DNA of 6,075 nucleotides. Origin: Clostridiales bacterium (GTDB lineage Bacteria; Bacillota; Clostridia; Oscillospirales; QAMX01). Of this stretch, positions 1 through 5,451 are shown one piece after another. How positions within the stretch are numbered: the first letter of the stretch is position 1; every line of letters starts with the position of its first letter. The notes beneath the pieces were generated by a model. It did not search any database, had not been told where the DNA came from, and worked only from the letters and a program-made list of their open reading frames with translations. Location of the stretch: NCBI GenBank assembly GCA_003149835.1, contig QAMX01000057.1, positions 1-6,075 of the forward strand. Reading direction: 5' to 3'. The position numbers and the translations under genes are program-made.

Positions 1-1
1 C

Positions 2-304
2 GCGCTCCATACCTTTGCCGGCGACGCCGGCGACGACCGGCTGGCCGCCCTCGCCGACGAATATCTGCTCGCCGCCGCCTACCGCTTTGCGCTGACGCTC
101 TGCGGCGGCCCGCAGCGGACGCTCTCCGCGGTGGACGCGCTGATGAAGGCCGACGAGCTGGCCGTTTGCGCTCAGCTTGAACGGCTCGGCGCGCCGCTGG
201 ATCCCGGCGCGCTTCCCGCCGCCGCCCTGCCCGCGCGCGACAGAATCGAGCAGCGGCTTGCGGAGCTGGAAAAGAGCGGCTTTGTGCGCGGCGCGCGAAC
301 GTAG
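2..304 (+). CDS. C-terminal part of an unrecognised protein (left edge cut)
   Basis: This reading frame is open from the left edge to a TAG stop at 302-304, giving 100 residues without a start codon, so only the C-terminus is present. I do not recognise the family. The visible part looks cytoplasmic and mostly alpha-helical. An Ala/Leu-rich helix (about residues 14-35, containing YLLAAAYRFALTLCGG) is followed by another helix (about 41-61, ending in AQLERLGAPL). A Pro/Ala-rich linker leads to a charged terminal helix (about 81-93, RIEQRLAELEKSG). There is no membrane segment or signal peptide. Codon use matches the downstream genes: GC-rich third positions and no TTA, CTA or TCA codons. A hairpin with a T-rich tail directly follows the stop, so it probably belongs to a separate upstream transcription unit. 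That the frame is coding is well supported by composition and by the terminator position; the function is unknown. Confidence 0.7.
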   Translation, partial: ALHTFAGDAGDDRLAALADEYLLAAAYRFALTLCGGPQRTLSAVDALMKADELAVCAQLERLGAPLDPGALPAAALPARDRIEQRLAELEKSGFVRGART

Positions 305-306
305 GC

Positions 307-365
307 TCTGCGGAGAGGGGCTGCGCGCCGAAATCCTCCGCAGACGATTGATTTTACTGTTTTTT
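307..365 (+). terminator. Likely Rho-independent terminator of the upstream gene
   Basis: A perfect 9-bp inverted repeat (TCTGCGGAG at 307-315, CTCCGCAGA at 336-344) encloses a 20-nt loop that may itself fold. It begins two bases after the upstream stop codon. The 3' arm is followed after seven bases by TTTT and then by a long T-rich stretch, with six consecutive T at 360-365. Position and shape fit an intrinsic terminator. The loop is larger than ideal and the T-run does not start directly at the stem base, so it may be leaky, or part of the T-tract may serve as promoter sequence for walR. Confidence 0.55.
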
Positions 366-390
366 GTTTTATTGTTTTTTGATTGCTAAT
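348..390 (+). promoter_or_regulatory. T-rich island upstream of walR, probable promoter region
   Basis: In an otherwise very GC-rich window, 27 of the 37 bases at 348-384 are T. The nonamer TGTTTTTTG occurs twice (358-366 and 373-381), a 15-bp direct repeat, with a third TGTTTT at 365-370. The island lies about 100 bp before the walR start, where the operon promoter is expected. I could not find a well-spaced -35/-10 pair. TTGATT (348-353), TTGACC (390-395) and a -10-like GCTAAT (385-390) are present but not at about 17-bp spacing. The island may combine the terminator tail of the upstream gene with an UP-element-like or easily melted promoter segment. The remaining leader to 492 holds only a 6-bp hairpin (439-444/450-455). 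Confidence 0.35.
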
Positions 391-492
391 TGACCTGTTG
401 AAGATCAAGCGGCGGCCTGAACGGCGCCGCGCCGGACGGCCGCGGGAAGCGCGGCGACTCACCGAAACAACAGACCGAAAGGAAGGCTGCCG

Positions 493-1194
493 ATGGACGC
501 GGGCAAGCGAATTCTCATCGTCGAAGACGACACGGTCATCTCCGACATCATCGCCTATAATCTCAACAAGGAGGGCTTCCGCTCCCTGACGGCGGCGGAC
601 GGCGAGACCGGCCTTTCGCTGGCGCGCTCGGAGGAGCCCGACCTGATCCTGCTCGACGTTATGCTGCCCGGCGTCAACGGCTTTGAGGTCTGCCGCCGCG
701 TGCGCGAGACCTCGGCCGTGCCGATTATCATGCTGACGGCGCGCGAAGGCGAGGACGACAAGGTCGAGGGCCTCGAGCTCGGCGCCGACGATTATATCAC
801 CAAGCCCTTTCAGATGCGCGAGCTGATTTCGCGCGTGCGCGCCAACCTCCGCCGCAGCAGCGGCGAGCTGGTGACCGGCGCGCAGCAGGGCGAGCTGACC
901 ATTGACGAACGGCGCAAAACCGCCGCGGTCGGCGGCAAGCCGCTGGAAATCAGCGCCCGCGAGTTTGAGCTGCTGCGCTTTCTCGCCGCCGCGCCCGACA
1001 CCGTGTTCACGCGCGAGGAAATCCTCCGCGGCGTCTACGGCTATGAATATGACGGCGGCACGCGCATCGTCGACGTCGCCGTGCGGCGGCTGCGCGAAAA
1101 GCTCGAAGAATGCGCCCCCGGCGCGGGGCGCTATGTCGCGACGCGCCACGGCGTCGGATATTACTACGATCCGGCGGCCGCCGACAGGCCGTAA
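493..1194 (+). CDS. walR: WalR (YycF) response regulator, OmpR/PhoB family
   Basis: This 233-residue cytoplasmic regulator receives phosphate from WalK and binds DNA; in relatives WalR controls cell-wall hydrolase and wall-metabolism genes. The receiver domain (about 5-118) has the acidic pocket D12-D13, phospho-acceptor D55 in LLDVMLPG, T82 in MLTAR and K104 in the ITKPF motif. A winged-helix domain (about 130-227) carries the recognition-helix region GYEYDGGTRIVDVAVRRLREKLE and the terminal GVGYYY hairpin. These closely match WalR rather than PhoB or other OmpR-type regulators, and length is normal for the family. The ATG at 493 is supported by AAAGGAAGG (478-486) six bases upstream. It is followed after 87 bp by walK, so cotranscription is likely. 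All key residues are intact. Assignment rests on motif similarity and on the walK-walH-walI neighbours. Confidence 0.95.
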   Translation: MDAGKRILIVEDDTVISDIIAYNLNKEGFRSLTAADGETGLSLARSEEPDLILLDVMLPGVNGFEVCRRVRETSAVPIIMLTAREGEDDKVEGLELGADDYITKPFQMRELISRVRANLRRSSGELVTGAQQGELTIDERRKTAAVGGKPLEISAREFELLRFLAAAPDTVFTREEILRGVYGYEYDGGTRIVDVAVRRLREKLEECAPGAGRYVATRHGVGYYYDPAAADRP

Positions 1195-1260
1195 CGGCGC
1201 GGGCCGGCTGCCGCCGCGGTGAAAACCTCCGCGCGCCAATCCTCCCTGAACGCCGGAAAA

Positions 1261-1273
1261 AGAAAGGACGGAG
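1261..1273 (+). promoter_or_regulatory. Ribosome binding site that sets the walK start
   Basis: The purine-rich stretch AGAAAGGACGGAG precedes two consecutive in-frame GTG codons at 1279 and 1282. GGAG ends five bases before the first and eight before the second; AGGA ends ten and thirteen bases before. An upstream in-frame GTG at 1219 has only GC-rich sequence with no Shine-Dalgarno match before it, and it would add 21 polar and basic residues ahead of the membrane anchor. The 1282 start gives an N-terminus (MRSLQVKLVMILV) typical of WalK, with a few basic residues and then the first membrane segment. 1279 is nearly as good and would add only one residue. Confidence 0.65.
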
Positions 1274-1281
1274 CCGTTGTG

Positions 1282-3045
1282 GTGCGTTCGCTGCAAGTCA
1301 AGCTGGTCATGATCCTGGTGCTGCTGGTCGTCACGGTCATGACAGTCATCGGCATCTACCTGCTCAACAACGTCGGCACCTATTATGAGGAGAGCTTTTA
1401 CAGCGAGATGGGCGACGTGTTCACCAGCGACTTCCTCGATATCTTCCGCGAGCTCGCCGAGGGCGAGGCCGGCGCCGAGCGCGCCGAGGAATACGTCCTC
1501 GCTTATGCGCCGCAGCTCGGCCTCGACGCATCGCGGACCTTTTCTCTGCTCGACGGGCGCACCGGCGCCTATCTCGGCGGCAGCGGCACGGAGCAGAGCG
1601 TCGAGAAAACCGACAACGTCCTCGCCGCGCTGGCCGGCTCGGTGGGGATGGACACCAACGCGACCGACGCGTTTTTCGACATCGCCGTGCCCGTCACGGC
1701 CGGAGACGGCAGCTATATCATCTATATCCGCGACACCAAGGCGAGCGTCGCCGATTTGCAGCAGATGCTTCTCTCCGCGGTCTTGCAGGCGCTGCTGTTC
1801 GGGCTGGTGATCGCCGTGCTGCTGTCGGTGATGCTGTCCAAGACCATTTCGCGCCCGATTGAAAACCTGACGCGCAGCGCCCGGCTCGTCGCCGCCGGCG
1901 ATTTCACGAGCAAGCCGCCCGCCTATTCCAGCGACGAGATCGGCGTTTTGACCGAGACCTTCAACGACATGTCCCAGGCGCTCGAAGACACGCTCGCCGC
2001 CGTTGAAAACGAGCGCAACAAGCTCGCCGCGGTCTTTCAGCACATGACCGACGGCATCGTCGCTCTGGACAAGCGCGGCGGCGTTCTGCACATCAACGCC
2101 GCGGCGCGCGCGCTCCTCGGCCTTTCCGGCCAAGAGGACGGCGGAGAGCTGCCCGACTACGAGACGCTGTCGGCGCCGCTCGGGCTGCCGCTCGGCGAGG
2201 TGCTGTCGCTCGGAAGCGGGCAGTCGGCCGAGCGCGTCTGCAAATACAACGGCCGCGACCTGCGCTTTTTCTTCACGCCGTTCGGGAGCGGCGAGCACGA
2301 GGGCGGCATCATCATCGTCATCTACGACATCACCGAGCAGGAGCGGCTCAACACGGCGCGGCGCGAGTTCGTCGCCGACATCTCGCACGAGCTGCGCACG
2401 CCGCTGACCAACATCCGCAGCTACGCCGAAACGATCCTCACCGACGAGGAGATGCCGCCCGCCTACCGCGCCCGCTTCATGCAGGTCATCCTCAACGAGA
2501 CCGACCGCATGACGCGGCTCGTCCGCGATCTGCTGACGATTTCCAAGCTCGACTACGGCCGCATGGACTGGCACATCACCCGCTTCGCCCCCGCCGAGCT
2601 GATCCGCAACATCGTCGACGCCATGGAGATGGAGGCGCGCAAGCGGCGCCTGTCCCTGACGCTCGACATCGCGGGCGAGCTGCCGCCGGTCGCCGCCGAC
2701 TACGACCGGCTCGGGCAGGTCTACGCCAACGTCATCGGCAACGCCATTAAATACACGCCCGAGGGCGGCGCCATCGCCGTCTCCGCCGCGGAAAAGGACG
2801 GCGGCACGGAGGTCCGCGTCCGCGACAACGGCATCGGCATCCCTGAAAACGACCTGCCGCACATCTTCGAGCGCTTCTACCGCGTCGATAAGGCGCGATC
2901 CAGAGAGAGCGGCGGCTCCGGCCTCGGGCTGGCCATCGCCAAGGAGTTTATCGACAACTTAAACGGCGCGATCAAAATCGACAGCGCGCCGAATCAGGGG
3001 ACCACCGTCATCGTCTGGCTCCCCGGCGCGCCGGAGCAGCCGTAG
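1282..3045 (+). CDS. walK: WalK (YycG) sensor histidine kinase
   Basis: This membrane kinase of 587 residues phosphorylates WalR in response to an envelope signal. Domains in order: TM1 (about 7-28); an extracytoplasmic domain of about 135 residues (about 29-162), the size of the sCache-like sensor of Bacillus WalK and unlike the nearly extracellular-free streptococcal form; TM2 (about 163-185); HAMP (about 186-240); cytoplasmic PAS (about 241-352, starting NERNKLAAVFQHMTDG); a HisKA domain with phospho-acceptor H369 in ISHELRTPL; and a HATPase domain with N box (NVIGNAIKYT, N487), G1 box (DNGIGI, D515), F box (FERFYRVD) and G2 box (GGSGLGLAI). All catalytic motifs are intact. Length is close to Bacillus WalK (about 610). 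GTG 1282 was chosen from the ribosome binding site; GTG 1279 and GTG 1219 are alternatives. In the PAS domain three of four known zinc-ligand positions match (H254, D257, E362) and the fourth is Y348. walH follows after 91 bp. Confidence 0.95.
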   Translation: MRSLQVKLVMILVLLVVTVMTVIGIYLLNNVGTYYEESFYSEMGDVFTSDFLDIFRELAEGEAGAERAEEYVLAYAPQLGLDASRTFSLLDGRTGAYLGGSGTEQSVEKTDNVLAALAGSVGMDTNATDAFFDIAVPVTAGDGSYIIYIRDTKASVADLQQMLLSAVLQALLFGLVIAVLLSVMLSKTISRPIENLTRSARLVAAGDFTSKPPAYSSDEIGVLTETFNDMSQALEDTLAAVENERNKLAAVFQHMTDGIVALDKRGGVLHINAAARALLGLSGQEDGGELPDYETLSAPLGLPLGEVLSLGSGQSAERVCKYNGRDLRFFFTPFGSGEHEGGIIIVIYDITEQERLNTARREFVADISHELRTPLTNIRSYAETILTDEEMPPAYRARFMQVILNETDRMTRLVRDLLTISKLDYGRMDWHITRFAPAELIRNIVDAMEMEARKRRLSLTLDIAGELPPVAADYDRLGQVYANVIGNAIKYTPEGGAIAVSAAEKDGGTEVRVRDNGIGIPENDLPHIFERFYRVDKARSRESGGSGLGLAIAKEFIDNLNGAIKIDSAPNQGTTVIVWLPGAPEQP

Positions 3046-3071
3046 GGCGCGCCGGCGTGTCCGCCCGCCGG
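3023..3071 (+). repeat. GC-rich inverted repeat spanning the walK stop codon
   Basis: CCGGCGCGCC (3023-3032) and GGCGCGCCGG (3046-3055) form a perfect 10-bp stem whose 13-nt loop contains the walK TAG stop. The first arm lies in the last codons of walK and is part of a 12-bp palindrome (3023-3034). An alternative 6-bp stem (3052-3057/3066-3071) would compete with it. There is no T-run, so it is not an intrinsic terminator. It may stabilise the walK transcript 3' end or affect translation of walH. The rest of the walK-walH gap (3072-3136) has only short possible stems (such as CCGGC/GCCGG at 3109-3113/3118-3122) and the walH ribosome binding site. Confidence 0.5.
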
Positions 3072-3136
3072 AGACAGGCTGCGGGGTTCCTGCCGCCATT
3101 CCACAACACCGGCCCGCGCCGGACAGAGAGGATTGT

Positions 3137-4420
3137 ATGAAAAATCGGGTTCAAAACATTCTCATCATTCTGCTTTCGCTGAGCGCGGCAACCTTTCTCT
3201 TTCTGACGCTGTCCGGCGGCATGGGGCTTTTCGGCCTCTACCGGCCGGACGCGGGCAACGGCTCGGACGCTCCGGCGGCCGCTCCCATCCAGCCCGTCGC
3301 CGCCGTCGTCAACGACGGCTCCGCCTGTCTCCGGCTGACCGCGCCGCATCTGCTCACGCCGTATTTCGATCAGCTCCGGCCGGTTCTGGTCGAGCTGCTC
3401 GGCTCGGCCGGCGCGCCCGTTTCCGCCGACGCGGAGGCTTGGGCCGGCGCGCTGCTCGGCAAAGGCGTTCTGCTCGATTACGGCGCGCTTCTGCCCATGG
3501 ACGTCGTCGCCGGCGGCATGGGCGGCTCGCTGGCGGCTTATCCGGCCGACAGCCTGCTCATCGTTTTGGAAGGCGAGTTCGCCTCCGTCATGCTCTATGC
3601 GGACGGTTCCGGCTGCTTTGCCGCGCAGACGGCGCTGAAAACAGCCGACCTCGGCGGCCTGCTGGCGCCGGGCGGCGGGGATCCGGCGGTCTATGCCTGC
3701 GCGCTGCCGGAAGCCGCCGCCTCGCTGACGCCGCACTCGGCCGTGCCCGAGGATATGGAGCTGGCCTCCGTTCTCACCCGCGAGCCGCTCTGCGGCGAGG
3801 GCGGGAGCTATGACCGCGACCGGCAGGCGCTGATCCTCGCGGCCTTCGGGTTCGACGTCTATACGGCGCGCAGCTATATCGACTCGCAGGGCAGCCGCGT
3901 CTTTCTCGCGGAGCACGGCTCTCTGCGCATGAGCGGCGACGGAACCGTCGCCTTTGCGGCCGGAGAGGCCGAAGGGCTGGCAACCGGCGGCGCGCAGGGG
4001 CTGAGCGCCTACGCCGGCTTTGCGGCCAATATCCTGCAAAGCTGTATGACCGGCCTGTCCGGCCAGCCGCGCTACTGCGTCAGCTTTGCCGGAGAGCAGG
4101 ACGGCGTTGTCACCGTCGAATTCGACGCGCTTGCGAGGGGGCTGCCGCTCGTCGCCGCCAACGGCTCCCGAACCGCCGCCAGCTTTGTGTTTGAAAACGG
4201 CCGCCTCATCCTCGCAGAGGCGGCGCTGTTCGCCGTGTCGGCCGCCGAAGCCGAGGCGGCTCTGCCCCCGCTCCCCGTCGAAGCGCTGCTCAGCGGCATG
4301 AACGGCAGCGCGCCCGCGGGCAGGCTCACGCCCGCGTATGTGCAGGCGGAGGACGGCCTCTGGCGGCTGAGCTGGTGCGTGCTGCCGGTGGAACGGCACA
4401 TGGGCGGGCAGGACGAATGA
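3137..4420 (+). CDS. walH: WalH (YycH)-like membrane regulator of WalK
   Basis: This is a 427-residue protein with a short basic N-terminus (MKNRVQN), one membrane segment (about 8-30) and a large extracytoplasmic part. In Bacillus, YycH sits in the membrane with YycI and WalK and dampens kinase activity; in Staphylococcus aureus the pair acts positively, so the sign of control here cannot be inferred. Sequence support is the YycH-like core at about 230-275 (FGFDVYTARSYIDSQGSRVF, then LRMSGDGTVAF), the C-terminal LTPAYVQ...GLWRLSWCV segment, length near Bacillus YycH (about 455), and position between walK and a YycI-like gene. The middle (about 90-210) is Ala/Gly-rich and divergent. Seven cysteines lie outside the membrane segment (64, 160, 188, 219, 303, 314, 414). 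ATG 3137 is preceded by GAGAGGA (3125-3131), five bases upstream. Family membership is fairly secure from motif plus synteny; overall similarity to Bacillus YycH is low. Confidence 0.82.
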   Translation: MKNRVQNILIILLSLSAATFLFLTLSGGMGLFGLYRPDAGNGSDAPAAAPIQPVAAVVNDGSACLRLTAPHLLTPYFDQLRPVLVELLGSAGAPVSADAEAWAGALLGKGVLLDYGALLPMDVVAGGMGGSLAAYPADSLLIVLEGEFASVMLYADGSGCFAAQTALKTADLGGLLAPGGGDPAVYACALPEAAASLTPHSAVPEDMELASVLTREPLCGEGGSYDRDRQALILAAFGFDVYTARSYIDSQGSRVFLAEHGSLRMSGDGTVAFAAGEAEGLATGGAQGLSAYAGFAANILQSCMTGLSGQPRYCVSFAGEQDGVVTVEFDALARGLPLVAANGSRTAASFVFENGRLILAEAALFAVSAAEAEAALPPLPVEALLSGMNGSAPAGRLTPAYVQAEDGLWRLSWCVLPVERHMGGQDE

Positions 4421-4498
4421 CAGGCTTAGACCTCCTCGGCGCCTGCGCCGCCGGCAGCGGCGGCGCGGCACATCACGGCGCGCCCGCAACCGGGCGCG
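4421..4498 (+). repeat. Tandem GC-rich hairpins in the walH-walI gap
   Basis: The 102-bp gap contains two adjacent perfect hairpins with 4-nt loops. GCGCCGCCG (4445-4453) pairs with CGGCGGCGC (4458-4466) around GCAG. CGCGCCCG (4479-4486) pairs with CGGGCGCG (4491-4498) around CAAC. A weaker 5-bp stem (CAGGC 4421-4425 with GCCTG 4441-4445) starts right at the walH stop. None has a T-tract, so these are not intrinsic terminators. They end about 24 bases before the walI start and would be strong RNA structures. Possible roles are mRNA stabilisation or processing between the two genes. High GC content makes some stems expected by chance, but two perfect tetraloop stems of 9 and 8 bp in 54 bases stand out. 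Confidence 0.5.
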
Positions 4499-4522
4499 GG
4501 AAGGGCGGCGGATTTTACCGAT

Positions 4523-5350
4523 ATGGATAAATCGAAGATCAAATTTATGGTCATCGCTCTGCTCGCCTGCGTCAATCTCGCGCTCGCGGTCAACCTTTTG
4601 TCCGCGCGCTATCACGCGGCGGTCATTCCGAAGCGGACGGTTGAAAACACGCTGGCGTTTTTAGACCGCTGCGGCATCTGGGCGGAGGAGAGCGTCATCC
4701 CGCGCAGAGCCGCCGAGCTTTACCAGCTCGCCTCGCCCCGCGACGTCGCCGCGGAGACGGCGGTCGCGCGCGCCCTGCTCGGCGCGTCGGAGCGGACGGA
4801 GCAGGGCGGCGGCATCGGCGTCTACCGCTCGGAAAAGGGCGAGGCGACGTTTCGCCGCGGCGGGCTGGTCAGCATCGCGCTGTCCGGCGTCCCCGCGCCG
4901 GAGACCGGCGACGACGCGGAGCGGGCCGCGCGCGACCTGCTCGATTCGGCGGGCATCCTCCCGGAGGACTACGGCCTCGTCGTCGAAAACGGACGGGACG
5001 GCGTGACGGTGCGGTTCGTCACCGAGGTCGGCGGGGCGCGGCTCAGAAACGCCGTGCTGGAAGTCTGCTTCACCGGCGGCGAGGCGCGCATCTCCGGCTG
5101 CGCCTTTACCAACGCGGCGAAGCGCATGGGCGGCGAGGCGCGGCAGGTCACGGCGCTGCTGGCCGATTTCGGCGCTTACGCCGCCGCCTATGAGCTTGAC
5201 GTCAGCCTGATCGTCGCCGTTGAACCGGCGTATTTCCACACCGTAGACAGCGGCGGCGGCGCTCTGCTTGTGCCGGCGCTGTATATTAAAACCGACGGCG
5301 GCGACTTTCTCCTCAACGGGCTTGACGGCTCGCTGCTGAGCGGGGGATAA
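4523..5350 (+). CDS. walI: WalI (YycI)-like membrane regulator of WalK
   Basis: This 275-residue type II membrane protein begins MDKSKIKFMVIALLACVNLALAV, like the MDWSKTK-type N-terminus of YycI: a short charged start, one membrane helix (about 7-27), then an extracytoplasmic domain. The C-terminal part has the YycI-type ending: VAVEPAYFHT (about 231-240), LLVPALYIKTDGG (248-260) and LLNGLDGSLL (262-271), equivalent to the family pattern of a PxW/Y strand followed by a NAxxG turn. Length matches Bacillus YycI (about 280). In relatives WalI and WalH form a complex that contacts WalK membrane helices, and their extracytoplasmic folds are related. Three cysteines are outside the membrane segment (50, 182, 193). 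ATG 4523 was chosen because the hydrophobic anchor follows immediately; the preceding ribosome binding site (AGGGCGGCGGA, 4502-4512) is weak, at about ten bases. Identification rests on topology, C-terminal pattern and gene order. Confidence 0.8.
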   Translation: MDKSKIKFMVIALLACVNLALAVNLLSARYHAAVIPKRTVENTLAFLDRCGIWAEESVIPRRAAELYQLASPRDVAAETAVARALLGASERTEQGGGIGVYRSEKGEATFRRGGLVSIALSGVPAPETGDDAERAARDLLDSAGILPEDYGLVVENGRDGVTVRFVTEVGGARLRNAVLEVCFTGGEARISGCAFTNAAKRMGGEARQVTALLADFGAYAAAYELDVSLIVAVEPAYFHTVDSGGGALLVPALYIKTDGGDFLLNGLDGSLLSGG

Positions 5351-5363
5351 GGCGGAGAACCGG

Positions 5364-5415
5364 CCGGCGCGGCGTTTTGCGCCGTTTTCACAGGCGGAGC
5401 CGCGCCGGAAAACGG
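5364..5415 (+). promoter_or_regulatory. Competing stem-loops in the leader of the HAD gene
   Basis: Three overlapping pairings are possible in the 101-bp gap. (A) CGGCGC (5365-5370) with GCGCCG (5379-5384), followed directly by TTTT (5385-5388), resembles a weak intrinsic terminator for the wal operon. (B) CCGGCGCGGC (5364-5373) with GCCGCGCCGG (5399-5408) is a perfect 10-bp stem that uses the same 5' arm and excludes A. (C) CCGTTTTC (5382-5389) with GAAAACGG (5408-5415) captures the T-run. This terminator/antiterminator-like layout could be an attenuator, or simply a leaky operon-end terminator with chance pairings. No known riboswitch core was recognised. The stretch 5416-5451 that follows is AT-richer and holds the HAD ribosome binding site. 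Confidence 0.35.
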
Positions 5416-5451
5416 GAGCCCCGCTTTCTAAAAAACGACAAAGGATTTTGG

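Noticed and set aside
348..390. Possible WalR binding site (TGTWAH-N5-TGTWAH) for autoregulation
   Set aside because: The TGTTTT words are spaced 7, 8 or 15 bp apart rather than 11, and none has the needed A at position 5; the other strand has no match either.
172..2862. An 896-codon antisense open frame across walR and walK
   Set aside because: It is in exact codon register with walR and walK, so its stops could arise only from sense TTA, CTA or TCA codons, which these genes almost lack. The product is low-complexity (Arg/Gly/Asp/Val-rich) with no recognisable domain, so it is a mirror of GC-rich coding.
3133..3813. A 226-codon forward open frame overlapping walH in another frame
   Set aside because: The product is extremely Arg/Ala/Gly-rich without domains, while the walH frame has a membrane anchor, a family motif and a good ribosome binding site.
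4445..4498. Intrinsic terminator between walH and walI
   Set aside because: The hairpins are strong but no T-tract follows either one, and walI would be expected on the same transcript.
3008..4615. A 535-codon antisense open frame across walH
   Set aside because: Same mirror-frame effect: register matches walH, composition is Arg/Gln/Gly-rich, no domain is seen, and it runs over two intergenic gaps.
4661..5239. Antisense open frame across walI, and a similar one at 5500-5988 across the HAD gene
   Set aside because: Both end exactly at single TTA codons of the sense genes and mirror their codon register, so they are shadows.
5364..5451. Known riboswitch in the leader of the HAD gene
   Set aside because: I could match no conserved core of a known riboswitch class; only alternative stems are visible, so it is reported as structure only.
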